A DNA stretch of 64,000 bases from assembly GCF_014839805.1 (NCBI RefSeq), contig NC_051118.1:8052391-8116390 (forward strand), in the 5' to 3' direction. The position numbers and the translations under genes are program-made. A model generated the notes under the pieces. The model was given only the letters and a program-made list of their open reading frames with translations, ran no database searches and was not told the DNA's origin. Source of the DNA: Manduca sexta. Lineage: Eukaryota > Arthropoda > Insecta > Lepidoptera > Sphingidae. Below, piece after piece: positions 10,949 to 22,070 of this stretch (its first letter is position 1; every line of letters begins with the position of its first letter).

Positions 10949-11231
10949 TCTATATATATAAAAATTGATCCCTATTTCCCTTGGTCATGCCATCATGCGT
11001 GATCGGACCGATTTCACTATTTTTTTTTTGTTGTGTTTGTTATTGTTAGGAGAAGGTTCTTAGGAAAAAAAAAATCAAAAAATTGCGCGGAAAATTAGAA
11101 ATTTTAAGAAAACTTAACGAAGATATTAATTTTATATAACTGTCAATTGTTTGAAATAACTGTCAGCGATTGACAGAATGCGCGCTGCAAATTCATAGTT
11201 AAGAAGGGAAAACGTTTGTCGGGTCAGCTAG
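10949..11231 (+). mobile_element. Non-autonomous Helitron
   Basis: Begins TCTATATATATAAAAA after A10948 and ends 'GTCGGGTCAGCTAG' before T11232, matching the Helitron rule of 5' TC, 3' CTAG and insertion between A and T. No coding region. A second copy of the same family ends at 46688. Confidence 0.75.
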
Positions 11232-11639
11232 TGTATATATAATCTCAAATATCAACAAATCTTTTGCAACTTTTTATTTTTAAATGAACCCAAATTCTAA
11301 CCCAAAATTAAATTTATGTTTTTTAAACTACTTAAAAAATATCTTTTTAAATTTTTTTACATTTTCGGACATGTGCCGTTTTCGACATTGCATATTCAAT
11401 TAAACCCAACTTTATAACAGCGAGATAGCACACAATAGAAACGATAGTTAGCATAGAAATCTGTTTCTTGTTACATTTGTTCTTATCTTCAAAGGTTTTT
11501 GTGTTTCAATTACTGACGCTCAAAGAGTTCTACAATTATATAGAGCGGACATTGGGATAATCATACAAAAAATTTGCGCTCATGCGATGATCACTCAATC
11601 TACCGTGAAATAGCAAAACATCAATCAAATACTTCATAT
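11232..11639. other. Intergenic AT-rich DNA, nothing recognised
   Basis: No open frame with coding character. It is low complexity near 11320-11370. Confidence 0.4.
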
Positions 11640-12135
11640 TTTTCCATATCGTGATTTTGCGTTTATTGGCATATTTTCTGTAATGATATTTTTGAATTAA
11701 TATTTAAAGATGCCGTGACACACGGACATTTCAAATAAGACTGACTTATTACCTTATATATGTACTACGTACTAATTTGGCATTCCGAATATTCACCGTG
11801 TTCAACTGATTTGCACTGCAATCCATTCAAACTGACTTTAGTATGATCCATTATTGACAGCTTGTGGTTGAGTACGGAGTGGCGCTCATGATATAAGAAC
11901 TCCACTGTGTAAACCTGGATTTGAATAAAAAATATTAGTCAAATAAGTAAAATTATTTGTTGTTCAAGTAAATAAATAAGTTATAACAGTGACGTTTTGG
12001 TTGGCATTTTAGTTCAGATTTTGAACAAATAGTTTGTATAGACGTTCGTGTCTATAGAATATACGTCAATGCTTATTACCAATTGGTCATAACTTTCGGC
12101 CCAAATTTAGTTCTGTTGACCGGTCTATAACTAAC
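11640..12135 (+). repeat. Dispersed repeat J, interrupted copy
   Basis: 11640-11753 and 12072-12135 together match the uninterrupted copy at 20630-20805 ('CATTTCAAATAAGAC', 'CTTATTACCAA', 'GGTCATAACTTT'). The 318-bp segment between them is a later insertion flanked by CTTATTACC. Confidence 0.7.
11754..12071 (+). mobile_element. 318-bp insertion with 9-bp target duplication
   Basis: Flanked by CTTATTACC at 11745-11753 and 12072-12080; the empty site is seen at 20738-20746. A diverged relative lies at 30268-30560 ('TACGGAGTGGCG', 'TATAAGAACTC', 'GTAAACCTGGAT', 'GTGACGTTTTGGTTG'). No clear terminal inverted repeat or poly(A) tail is seen. The TATAAG and GAATAAA motifs inside would suit a small LTR, but the class is undecided. 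Confidence 0.7.
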
Positions 12136-12339
12136 TAACACTGTTGTTAAGTTAATGTTTTTGTCGACGCTGCAGTTTTTCTGTACATAAAATGTAGCCA
12201 TTAGCAATTGTGGTTGGTTTTGATTCTATTTTGTTCTTTCTGTAAATCCGTTTGATAAGATGGTTATTTATTTTACTTAAATGATTAATCTCTTTGATGT
12301 TTAATAGCCTCACGTATTTACATTTAAAAGTTATTCAGA

Positions 12340-12650
12340 GATGTAACTATGCATTAAAATCAAACTATTTTTCGGATTTTATCGCGGTTTTAATATTTTT
12401 TCTCTTCGGACGTTTGGAAGACTTTGCAGCCTTCATAGTCACGGGGGGGACTGAGGTGTTGTTCATCCGCAAAGTCAGAGTAACAACATCTACCTACATT
12501 TTACCTACCTATATTATACAACTTTTTAAATTTTAGCTGTTGGTGGTCCGATTTACGCGGAATGAACTTACAGTGTCTTGAAGTCCGAAAAATTGTTTAA
12601 TTTTAATGTCTAACATTCGCGTGAACATAAGAAATCATTACGTAACTATT
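12340..12650 (+). repeat. Family E MITE-like element
   Basis: Contains 'TTCATAGTCACGGGGGG', 'TCAGAGTAACAACATCTACC' and ends with 'CTAACATTCGCGTGAACATAAG'. In other copies that end motif also appears inverted at the opposite end (26424), which implies long terminal inverted repeats. Confidence 0.65.
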
Positions 12651-13310
12651 CTTCACCTTTTGAATTTAGAGGTAATATAATATTATGCGCCCTATGATAG
12701 GTATCAATTATTCTCTTGCCAGAAAATATAATGCGATAGGGTGTTTTAATCTAATCGTAGAACTCTAGTATTCGAATTCAGAACATATCGATAAATCGAA
12801 TAACCTGTCAATTCGATTATAATAGCGCTATAAATTTCAATTAAATTAAGACCTTTTGTCCTCATATTTTTTGTATTAAAACTCAAAGTAATATAATGAA
12901 ATCTTTTTTCAGCTTACGAAAAATATATTATTAAAATCTGCGATACAACGATCTAGAACTTTGCGACGTGTTTCGAATTTAGATTAAGCACTTTCGGAGT
13001 GGTTTGTACGGTCTGTTTGTCCTTGATTATTTTCGCTAAGTATTGTTTAATATATACAGGCTCATTTTGACATTGCGTTACTAAATGAAACCACATGCTC
13101 GTTTTCATATTTGCTGACATTGTGCCAAAAATCATCCATTTATAACAAATATTTTCACGAAAAATCCTGCTTTTAGTTTTCAGATCAGGTGTATTTCTGA
13201 CTGAAAGTATGATGTTGCCGCTGCAACAAATTCTCTTAGAGTAGTAGTAGTTGCTTTAAGGCACGTAAAATTAAAATTACTTTATATTTTGTTCGAAACT
13301 TACACTTTTT
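12651..13310. other. Intergenic DNA with one short repeat
   Basis: No gene seen. 'TTTTGACATTGCGTTA(C/A)TAAATGAAACCA' near 13066-13094 recurs near 37555-37583, a fragment of another dispersed repeat. Confidence 0.4.
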
Positions 13311-13317
13311 TATTTTA

Positions 13318-13563
13318 CATTGTCCAAATGGGGTAAAGTGACCCGCCTGCACCTGATGGTAAGTGGAGTGGGGACTAATAGAATGTCGACTGACGAGAGT
13401 TAAATATCCCTCGGCAGTCAACACAATTATGCCGGCCTGTTGGAACGGGATATACACAGACTGATCCCGGATCGCGACACTTACGTGGGCCACTACGGCG
13501 GGTTTTAACACCTTATGTATGGTGGTCGTTATCCGGGCGGATATAAAATATATCCTACCACCA
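13318..13563 (+). repeat. Family D dispersed repeat, full copy 2
   Basis: Complete in order: 'CACCTGATGGTAAGTGGAG', 'ATGTCGACTGACGAGAG', 'ACACAATTATGCCGGCCTG', 'GATCCCGGATCGCGACAC' and 'CGGATATAAAATATATCC', ending CTACCACCAG. Use this copy as the reference for the other family D entries. Confidence 0.8.
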
Positions 13564-14075
13564 GTCTAATACGAATATGTTTAAAAACCAGTGCAATTAC
13601 TTACATATTCACATATGAAGACATTTTTCCTCATTTAATTTAGTACCGAGTTTATTATATAGAAAAATATGATAAAAAATTACAATATCAGTAACTCATA
13701 TAACATAAAGGAATTGAAAATGATTTATGTTTACATAAATTATTTTAATTTAAACACTTTTGTATTCAGTCACATTATAATTAATAGAGTTTTATCTGAT
13801 CATTGAAAATTCACCCCTAAAGTAATCAGGTTAGGAGTTGTTGTAAATTAAGTAATACGAAACTAGAAGTAAATCAGAAGATAAACTCTACGGCAATTTG
13901 GGCAGCGGACATTTGTCATTGTCAAGACGTTGAGCTGAATGCAGTACAAGTGAAGAACAGAAGCGATTTGATTTAATAATGAACACTGCTTTATGCTATA
14001 AAACAATATTTTACCTCGTGTCACACATAGCTAGTATATGGAAAGCGCTGCGCCTGCATTTAAAACCGACCTTTA
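13564..14075. other. Intergenic AT-rich DNA, nothing recognised
   Basis: No coding segment or repeat recognised. Confidence 0.4.
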
Positions 14076-14383
14076 CTGGTGGTAGGTCTCTCAAATGTGA
14101 GAGTCCGCCTGGGTAGGTACTACCACCATGACTATTTCTGCCGCCAAGCAGCAGTGTGTAGTCATTATAATGTTCCGGTTTGCAGGACATAGTAGCCAGT
14201 GTACCTTCTGGATAAATAAGACTTAACATCTCATGTCTCAAGATGGCGAGCGCAGTGGAATACCAAACAATACTTTGTAATTCAAGGTGTTGGATGGTAT
14301 TCCTACTGTTTATGGGTTATCGTATACCATCGATCGTGGTCGTCGGTAAGCTCGTCTCGTCATTCAAAGCAATATAAAAAATG
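14076..14383 (+). repeat. Family C dispersed repeat, full copy 3
   Basis: Starts 'GGTGGTAGGTCTCTCA', passes 'GTCCGCCTGGGTAGGTAC', 'GCCGCCAAGCAGCAGTGTGT' and 'ACATCTCATGTCTCA', and ends 'CTCGTCTCGTCATTCAAAGC' plus an A-rich tail. It is the best-preserved plus-strand copy here. Confidence 0.8.
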
Positions 14384-15421
14384 TATATATTTTTGGAATT
14401 AAATATGTCTTATAATGTAAAGTAGAAGTTTTTATAGGATTAAACAAGTTTTTACAAAAAAAAGAAACACGTATTTGATTACTAAAATAATTAGTTTTTT
14501 GCTATCAGGTATGTAGGTAATTATACAAAAACATCTTCAACTCGCTAAATCTCTTAACTTGCGCCGGATTCACTGAAACAACACTTCCTGCAGATCGCTA
14601 TCATTTCCGCCACACGATCTGGCGGAAATGGCTTCTCCTTATCACATATACTGATTAAAAAGGTTTTACGATATATTGAAACTTATAAAGGGCTGTATAC
14701 CTTTTCACCTAGTTTAAGTAAAACCTCGATCTAGATTGAAATCATTTTGATCAAAAACATTGAACGCATAAAAAACAAAAATTAGACCAAAGATATGTCA
14801 TTTATAAAGAACTTGTATTTTTTTTCGAATTAATAAATAGAGATAAGGCGCAAACTCGAATAACAGATATGCTGTTGTAAAACAATACGTTGCCAGACTT
14901 AAGGCATCCAAGAGCACACGGAAAGTCATAAATATGTCGCCATATTAATGAGAATGCACAAAACAAAAACATTGAACGCATAAAAACAAAAATTATTAGA
15001 CCAAAGACATGACATTTACAAAAAGGTTCCAATCTTTTTGGCGACATTAAAAAATAAAACAATATTTAACTTCAAAATTAAAGCAAAGGTATGAAGCATC
15101 TAAATTTAAAAGATGTAGACGTAACTCGCGATATCTCGCTTTAATATTTATAAATTAAATAATACAATATATTTTCCGCTTCCCATGTCCGAGTATATCC
15201 TTTGGGAACGTTCCATTACAAAAAATAAAACGCCAAAATAGACATTACATTCTAAAAACCTCAGCGTTAATTTTTTTTTGAGTTTAGAAGCTGTATTAAA
15301 ACGTTTTCTAGGAAATGTCAGTGCCATCTTTTAAAAAATATTTTTTAAAAATGGAACACCAAATACATTCAACAATTATTTTTATAAAACGTTTTATAGC
15401 ACATAATAATAATATATGATA
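14384..15421. other. Intergenic AT-rich DNA with a spaced direct repeat
   Basis: 'CATTGAACGCATAAAAA' plus about 40 bp ('TTAGACCAAAGA', 'GACATTTA') occurs near 14758-14811 and again near 14968-15021. The copies lie about 210 bp apart and suggest an old segmental duplication. No gene. Confidence 0.5.
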
Positions 15422-15912
15422 ATATCTGCCCTGTATTATATACTTGCCCACTGCTGAGCACGGGCCTCCTCTTCTACTGATAGGGATAATAGGTACATAG
15501 TCAAATAAAAAGAATATTTTCGTTTGCGAATTTTATTTCTAAGCGTTAGATAATTACGTAATATTTTACTTTGACGTTTAGTAGGCAAGGGTTGTATGAT
15601 TGATGGGGTACAAGTAAGATTATGTGGGATCTTAGATACGAGAATTTATCGCCTCGATTTCAGGGCCCCTTGGCTCCGATTTTTATATAGAACTAGCAAA
15701 AAAGGAGGTAAGTGATAGTCACCCATAAACGTCTACAAAATCTCAGGCCAAATGATAATTGCGACTGGGCTTTTCCATCTTAAATATTACTTAGTCACAT
15801 CTCGGAGTCTAACAATACGCACATGACTTCGAAAAGTCAGAGATGTGCTGGGTTTTGAACCTGCGTACCTTCAATCCGGCAGTCCGTTCGATTTCCAACT
15901 ATACTATCGTAC
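15422..15912 (-). mobile_element. SINE family B copy 3, in two pieces
   Basis: 15422-15490 is the 3' part ('GCCCACTGCTGAGCACGGGCC'). 15790-15912 is the 5' part ('GAAAAGTCAGAGATGTGC', 'CGGCAGTCCGTTCG', 'CCAACTATACTATCG'). About 290 bp of unrelated sequence separates them, so a later insertion or rearrangement is likely. Confidence 0.6.
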
Positions 15913-16060
15913 ACTTAATCTTATAACGTATTGCATATAGCTGAAAATGTTTTTCTGGGATAAATATCTTCCCAGAATCAAGCCTATAGCACTCAGGAGT
16001 AATGTAGCTTCCTATTAGAGAGTTTCTAAAATCAGTTCCCGAAAGTAACCCCTACAAACA

Positions 16061-16150
16061 AACAAAACACACACACACACAAACGCACGCACGCACGCAC
16101 GTACACACGCATATACGCACACACTCACGCACACGCACATTTTTTTCACA
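16061..16150. repeat. CA-rich microsatellite
   Basis: Mixed CA, GCAC and TACGCA units. It sits inside a diverged repeat that resumes with 'CTTCTGACAATAACGAACACG', a piece also seen near 36385. Confidence 0.8.
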
Positions 16151-16228
16151 CAAACCTTCTGACAATAACGAACACGAATAAGATTTATCCGATTTGGTGC
16201 AGTCGTTTGGTAGCTATGCGCGTTAACA

Positions 16229-16490
16229 TTTCGATGATTCATTTTTATTTATATACTTGTATATTAACTGGTTTCTCAAGACACAGACTCAGTATTATTT
16301 CAGAACCTATGGCAATTATTTTCCGTACATTTCTTATATTCAATAAAGATTTTTCTTACATATCGATGATTCATTTATAATTCTATACTTGTCTATTAAC
16401 TGGTTTCTCAAGACACAGGTTCAGCATTATTTAAGAATCTTTGGCAATTGTTTTTTGTACCTCAAATATAAATAAAGACTTTTCATACTT
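16229..16490 (+). repeat. Tandem duplication, unit about 135 bp
   Basis: Two head-to-tail copies each run from 'CGATGATTCATTT' through 'ATTAACTGGTTTCTCAAGACA' and 'GGCAATT' to an AATAAAGA signal and an A/T-rich end. The inverted relative at 18005-18125 shows the unit is part of a dispersed family. Confidence 0.75.
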
Positions 16491-16788
16491 TCCTTTTTAT
16501 TATAGTATAGATAATATAGAACGTGGTTCTAGAACATTAAATATTTCCGCCTCCATCTGTTTTCCTGTTATTACATTATAGCTGCAAGCCAGCCTTTTTA
16601 AATTACATCAGGTGGTGCTCATAATTGCGTTCCACATGTAGCTCTCTCCATCACTTAGGTCTTAGTGTAGGTAGTCTAGATGGCGACTGACTTGTCACAA
16701 ACAAAGTACGTGACGAGCATTACAACAGAGTATTAATATTTGTATGAGGGTATTTGTGACACTTCTTGCTATGAAAACAATGGGTGTT

Positions 16789-16983
16789 TGGCAGACTTCA
16801 CATACCCTTAAAATCCCTATAGAGAATTTCTTAGTTTCCCCATATCTTTGCCGTTAAAGCAAGTGATTTGACAAAGAGTACTCACATAACTTCAGAAAAG
16901 TCAGAGTCTGCGTGCTCTTAGGTTTTGAACACGCTGACTTTTGTCTCGACAGTCCATTCCACACCCAACTAGGCTATCGCCAG
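16789..16983 (-). mobile_element. SINE family B copy 4, 3' truncated
   Basis: The minus-strand head 'GGCGATAGCCTAGTTGGGTG' is intact, followed by 'GGACTGTCGAGACAAAAGTC' and a B-box-like 'GTTCAAAACC'. It ends within the body at 'GAAGTCTGCC'. Confidence 0.75.
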
Positions 16984-18000
16984 TTATTATTTTCTTACAA
17001 ATCAATACTGCTATTATTGTGAACCGTCGCGGTCGATGCCATCCCGACTGCCGTCCCGCGAAATTGCACCTTAAAAATATTAACAAATGTAGTATTCAAA
17101 TTCGTAATCGTCGACTTGCAATACAAAAAAATGAACAGTATAAGTCAATTCGAGACTATTCGACATTACTATTCGAAATGCAGAAAGCAAAGTTTGCCAA
17201 TTAAAGTGATTTTTACTCTTTTTGCTCGTAGTTTTGTCGCTTGTTACTGTCAAATACGTCGCCAATTATTTTGTACTTTTGGTACTAATATTAATTGATT
17301 TGACTAAGCATCAAGGTTCATTTTGGATATTTTATGTTACTTCTTACTAATACGAAATGCGAAAGTTTGGAAAATTGTTTGAATGTTTCTATATTTGCTA
17401 GGCTAAATGTAGAAATAACTAAACGGATTTAAAAATATTCCATAAATATCCAATGCCAAACAAGAATATTTTATAACCAATTCTTGATGCAAATCATGCT
17501 TCAAGCAAAACCCTGTTTCTTGAGACAGATAAATTAAACTTCAGCTCACAGTTGTAGATTTCATCTCGAATCTAGAAGGAATCTAGAATCTATTAAGTTA
17601 ATATAGAGTCTAGATTACCCTAATAATTATCCCAAAGAATTTTGTTTTCTATTAGCAGTTTTAGAAAGGCACCTTGGCTATCCGCTTTGATATACTTTGG
17701 CATTATGGTAAGTAATCCACAGCCCTATATGCCCTCGGTAAACTCTATCTGTCGACATAAACTGCTGTTATCGCGCTATATTACACGCGGGTTGGCAGTA
17801 CTTCACCCAGACTTAGGACCCTTGCGAGGTATTCTTTATTGCATGTATTGTAAATAATTATGTTTATGAGTTGAGATATTTTATTATGTATATATTAATG
17901 AGGAAGCAAATTTTTTCCTCTTTTCGCGAAAATACGGACGGAGTATGAAATTTAGCACGGATAAAATTTATACAGACGAGTAAAAAATGCAAATATTTTT
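16984..18000. other. Intergenic DNA, nothing recognised
   Basis: Short open frames of 60-87 codons on both strands (16901-17298, 17642-17857) lack family motifs or splice context. 17560-17625 is a run of TCTAGA-containing near-repeats. Confidence 0.4.
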
Positions 18001-18004
18001 ATAT

Positions 18005-18125
18005 AATAAGAAAGAAAGAAGAAAGAAAAATCTTTATTTAAATATAAGAAAATTACAAAAAAAAAAATACCAGACGTTCTCAAATTAGGCTGAGCCTGTC
18101 TCTTGAGAAACCAATTAATTTAATT
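18005..18125 (-). repeat. Copy of the 'GGTTTCTCAAGA' repeat with GAAA microsatellite
   Basis: The minus strand reads 'TTGGTTTCTCAAGAGACAG', then an AT-rich part, then AATAAAGATTTTTC and a (TTTC)n tail. The tail matches the tandem units at 16229-16490 and the (TTTC)n end near 45228. Confidence 0.6.
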
Positions 18126-18212
18126 ACATTAATTTGTTAAACGCGAGTTAGAGAGCATCATATTGTGCATGTGTATGTGTGTATGCATTAGAAATACATC
18201 TCTTTTTTAATT

Positions 18213-18345
18213 CGGGTACGGCAAAGTGCCACTCCACCTGATGGTGAGTAGAGTGGGGTCCAATAGTATGTCGACTGACGAGAGATGATTACTCGGCAGT
18301 CGACACAATTATGCCGGCCTGTTTGAATTGACGGTAAAATTCCGA
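18213..18345 (+). repeat. Family D dispersed repeat, 5' half
   Basis: 'CCACCTGATGGTGAGTAGAGTG', 'ATGTCGACTGACGAGAG' and 'TTATGCCGGCCTGTTTG' are present; the 3' half is missing. Confidence 0.75.
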
Positions 18346-18630
18346 CCACTGGACGCTCACACGCAACTATTAATATATTTAACTATTGGAAAAATTTAAG
18401 CAGTAATCCATTTGGTTTGTTTGTTTTGTACAAACATACAATAAGGCTAACAAAAACAGATTCAAACTATTTTATTTTTTGGTCTCTTCACAATATAATT
18501 TTTATTCACACTCATGCCTTTTATACCCAAAGAGGAAGGCAGGGATGCAACTAATGCTCCTACTTTTCCTTGTGTGTATTCCGTGATCCGTCCTATGATG
18601 TGATAGGGCCTATAGTCATATTGAATACAA

Positions 18631-19221
18631 TAATAATAATAATATCAGCCCTGTATATGGATTGATACCAAAGAGCCTCGACCAACATCTTCGGAAGCTT
18701 TCAATTGGCCGTTGGGTCGGAGGCCAGATGCAGAAGGCAGTATTGCTGGACACGGCGCGCATTGTAAGGCGATTCCTCACTTTGAATCCCTAACCGCCGG
18801 TGGCCTGGGTCTTGCGCTTCGCCATCGGAGGGTCATACATTTTTTATATTTTTATATGCATGTTTTTTTTAAAATGTATATGTAAAAATGTAAAAAAAAA
18901 ATACCTTTAAAATAAAGAGAATTGACCATAATATCAGCCCTGTATTATATAGTGTCTCACTGCTGGGCGCGGGCCTCCTCTAACTACTGAAAGGGATTAG
19001 GCCTTAGTCCACCACGCTGGCTTAGTACGAATTGGTAAAGTTCACACACCCTCAAAATTCCAACAGAGAAATTCTCAGATATGCAGGTTTCCTCACGATG
19101 TTCTCCTTCATCGTTAAAGCAAGCAACAATTCACAAAGAATACAAACATAATTATTTCTTAGAAAAAATTGAGGTGTGTACCCTTGAGATTTGAACCTGC
19201 GGACATTCGTCTCGGCAGTCC
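18631..19221 (-). mobile_element. SINE family B copy, middle shell of the nest
   Basis: Runs from the 5' side near 19221 ('GACTGCCGAGACGAATG', 'GGTTCAAATCTCAAGGG') to the 3' 'GAGGAGGCCCGCGC', ending in CTGATATTATTATT. It is interrupted in its 3' tail by the LINE at 18657-18927. The tRNA-like head is clipped. Confidence 0.75.
18657..18927 (+). mobile_element. 5'-truncated LINE with open C-terminal reading frame
   Basis: A frame of 44 sense codons plus stop (18659-18793) includes 'KSLDQHLRKLSIGRW' and 'DTARIVRRFLTLNP', which I recognise as the C-terminus of a lepidopteran non-LTR retrotransposon protein. A 3' UTR of about 130 bp ends A-rich. A perfect 18-bp duplication at 18639-18656 and 18928-18945 flanks it. 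Extreme 5' truncation is typical of LINE insertion. The exact clade is not certain. Confidence 0.75.
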
Positions 19222-19265
19222 GAATACAAATTTCAGACTAATACCAAGCAGAAAAACCCAATATA

Positions 19266-19767
19266 AAAAAGTTCTGTCGAAATAAAATTTCTTAGCAATT
19301 CGTTTTTATTTGCTTTCACTTTTATTTAGTAACTTCACTAATAAATATGCAAAATTGCAAAAACACTTCAAACGAGTTCTAGCTCCAATACAAATGGTAT
19401 ATTATTTTTCACGTAAGAATCGTTTAAAACTCAAAAGGAACGTGAGTAAATGGACGTGTAGTGATGGAACAGGGTAACATCCAGGGAGGTAATATAGGTC
19501 TCAAAATATATATTTCTTCCCTGGTCTTATCCCACTTTAAAATTGTCTATTGGAAACAAACATTTATAAACTCGGTGCAAAAATAAGGGAGGAAAACAAG
19601 GGTTCAGGAAACATGCATTTATATGAAATCGCACACTTTCACGCATTCCCGATAGAGAGCTTAGACGTTACGTTAGCTTAGTTGTTTGACAGAAAAGCAA
19701 CTAACCTAACCAACATTGGTAACTCGACGTAAACATAAATACTAGAAACGTAAACTGTTTTGCATCT
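19266..19767. other. Intergenic DNA, nothing recognised
   Basis: No gene or repeat is seen in this AT-rich spacer. Confidence 0.4.
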
Positions 19768-19980
19768 GCACGGCAAATAATCTCACTGTACCTGATGGTA
19801 AGTAAAGTAGGGACTAGATAGAATATTCAACGCCAGTCGACACAATTATGCCGGCCTGTTTGAACCGGGTATAAACAGGCTGATCTCGGAATGCGACACA
19901 TATAGGCCAGTAAGGTGCATTTTATATCTTGTATGAGGTAATCGCTATCCCAGCGAATATAAAAATCTACCATCAAATTA
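19768..19980 (+). repeat. Family D dispersed repeat, copy 4
   Basis: 'CACTGTACCTGATGGTAAGT', 'GTCGACACAATTATGCCGGC', 'CTGATCTCGGAATGCGACAC' and a 'CTACCATCA' end. Diverged and internally shortened. Confidence 0.75.
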
Positions 19981-20239
19981 CATTTAAAAAAATAATCAAT
20001 AATTAATTTCAAAATTATTTGAACCCCCGAACTGCAGCTTACTCCGTCCCTGTAACCCCAAGTACCTGGTTTAACCGAGTCCGTTAGCAATTGAATTTGC
20101 TACGTTAGCCCGCATATTGGCTAACTCAGTTTCCTAACCTTGGGATGCTTCATTAGATCGAAGATGGATGTAAACGGTATAGGATAGCCTTACTAACTAG
20201 CTATGGATATTGACATAAACAATTTGTCGATGTCTGAAG

Positions 20240-20571
20240 TAGGGATGGCGATTTCTAAGAAGAGTGATTCGTGAATCGATTCGACTCGATATCTGTTTAA
20301 TCGATTCAAAAAATAGCGAGGTGTAAAAATTTTTATAAAATCGTTCTGTGTTTCGTTCGTACTTTTAATTTAAATTCAAACATGGAAATCAAAAATGACA
20401 CAAAAATAATCGGATCTTTTATAATTTTGAAACGCCGAAATGTATGTAATCAGCTATAATTGATAATCATTGTATAATTCTCATCACAATAGACAAAATT
20501 GCACTATGAATCGATTTTCTTGGTCGAAAAAATCAATACTTTGATTAATCGATCTCAGATTTTCATCCCTA
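20240..20571. mobile_element. hAT-like MITE
   Basis: Terminal inverted repeats TAGGGATG..CATCCCTA, with subterminal 'AATCGATTC' and 'AATCGAT' motifs on both sides, are typical of non-autonomous hAT elements. The 8-bp flanks GTCTGAAG and ATCCGAAT match at 5 of 8 positions, consistent with a decayed 8-bp duplication. No transposase remnant. Confidence 0.6.
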
Positions 20572-20629
20572 ATCCGAATCAATTATATATTTCATATATA
20601 TTCTTTATATACTTACTTAATATTTATTA

Positions 20630-20805
20630 AGTTTATATTTATACACGTACATTTTTAGAATATTTTCTGTAAATATTATTTTTGTATTAATATCTAAGGA
20701 CGCTGCGACTTGTCACACGACATTTCAAATAAGACGACTTATTACCAAGTGGTAATAACTTTTGGAACAGAAATTTGGTCCTGATGTTCGGTGTATAAAA
20801 AACTG
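20630..20805 (+). repeat. Dispersed repeat J, uninterrupted copy
   Basis: Matches 11640-11753 plus 12072-12135 and retains one CTTATTACC (20738-20746) where the other copy has an insertion. Confidence 0.65.
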
Positions 20806-20816
20806 TTTACTGTTTA

Positions 20817-21120
20817 TTTATTTTTTTGCTATGAATCACGAGACGAGCTTGCCGTTCGCCTGATGGTAAGCGATACGACCGCCCATAAACAGCAGAAACA
20901 CCATCCAACACTTTGAATTAATAAGTATTATTTGGTATTCCACTGCGCTCGCTGAGACATGAGATGTTAAGTCTTATTATGTCCAGTAGTTACACTGGCT
21001 ACAATGTCTAACTGGAACACAACAGTGACTACACGCTGCTGATTGGTGGCAGAAAGACATTGCGGTGGTACCTACCTAGGAGGACTCTCACATGTAAGAC
21101 CTACCACCAGTAAAATGTCT
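20817..21120 (-). repeat. Family C dispersed repeat, copy 4
   Basis: Full-length minus copy: 'GACGAGCTTGCCGTTCGCC' side first, then 'GAGATGTTAAGTCTTATTATG', ending 'AGACCTACCACCAGT'. Confidence 0.8.
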
Positions 21121-21547
21121 GCCGAAGACGGTACGTACTTCACCTATTCATTTCTAAAATAAATGTGGGGAGATTTGTTATGAAGACAACTGTTCTTGTT
21201 CAATAATAGTAATACCTATGTCAACTTATGTACTAACTACTACTACACTTCATAAATTGCTTGTCATACTGACGGTAGAGTGTATATTGACGGATTGTAT
21301 AAAATTTCAGAGCATTTAAATTTTCATTTTAACCGCTGCTGCACGCTAACCGTAGAATATTTTTAATATATTTTAAAATGAAGTTAGGAACGTAGGAAAA
21401 TTTAAATGCTATCTTGGTATGACTGCCTCTGTGTAGTTTTGCGTACATGGGCATGTTGTGCTGAGGTTTTGGGTTCAATGTTCGGGCTGGCATTCTATCT
21501 TATAGTCTTTCCTCACCAGCTTGGATTTTAGGATTACGTGCCGTAAA
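21121..21547. other. Intergenic DNA, nothing recognised
   Basis: No gene or repeat recognised. 21300-21420 contains loosely inverted AT-rich segments around 'AAATTTAAATGCT'. Confidence 0.35.
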
Positions 21548-21745
21548 TAATCACGCATTTATCCCCGAAGGGTTATGCAGAGACGCAACCAAAGCACCCT
21601 CTTTCCGCCAGGTGTGTTCCGTCCCATAATGTGATAAGGAGCGAGCCTATCGCCATATCGAGCACAAATTCCGGACACCGGGCTGATACTGAGCACATAA
21701 ATCCAAGTATCACTTTGCCCGGCCCAGGATTCGGGGTAATATTTA
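21548..21745 (-). mobile_element. SINE family A, 5'-truncated copy
   Basis: Minus-strand 3' body with 'ATCACGCATTTATCCCCGAAG', 'GTTCCGTCCCATAATGTGATA' and 'GCCTATCGCCATATCGAGCAC'. It loses identity at the B-box region near 21735. Confidence 0.75.
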
Positions 21746-21846
21746 ACCCGGATAACCTTTTTAGGCGGTAGGAGCCGTGAGCAAAAGTTAGTTGGTATAA
21801 AAAAGAAAAATACTGGTGTAATCGGTAAAACGTAGCTCGTAGAATT

Positions 21847-22070
21847 GATGGCCGTTGGGGCGGAAAAGTTCGGGAGTGGCGACCACGAACCGGAAGACGT
21901 AGCGTAGGCAGGCCCCCCACGAGATGGACCGACGACCTGGTGAGGGTCTCTGGAGTCTGATGGATGAGGGCGGCCCAGAACCGGTTCCTGTAGCGCTCAA
22001 TGGGGGAGGCCTATGTCCAGCAGTGGACGAGTCCCGGCTGAAATGATGATGATTATGATGATGAATCGGT
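21847..22070 (+). mobile_element. RTE-type LINE 3' end, decayed
   Basis: Codons 21847-22041 translate to 'REWRPRTGRRSVGRPPTRW' followed by 'MGEAYVQQWTSPG', interrupted by two in-frame stops (TGA after VSGV, TAG after NRFL). The tail is an ATGATGATT-type microsatellite. This is the C-terminus and 3' tail of an RTE-like reverse transcriptase protein. Non-functional relic. Confidence 0.8.

Larger units (their letters stand above)
18523..19265 (-). mobile_element. SINE family A copy, outer shell of a three-level nest
   Basis: 18523-18630 and 19222-19265 join into one minus-strand family A body. The break carries GAATACAA on both sides (18623-18630 and 19222-19229), the target duplication of the inserted family B SINE. 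Confidence 0.75.

Noticed and set aside
16015..16242. 75-codon ORF with Cys-Val repeats
   Set aside because: Translation of a CA-type microsatellite.
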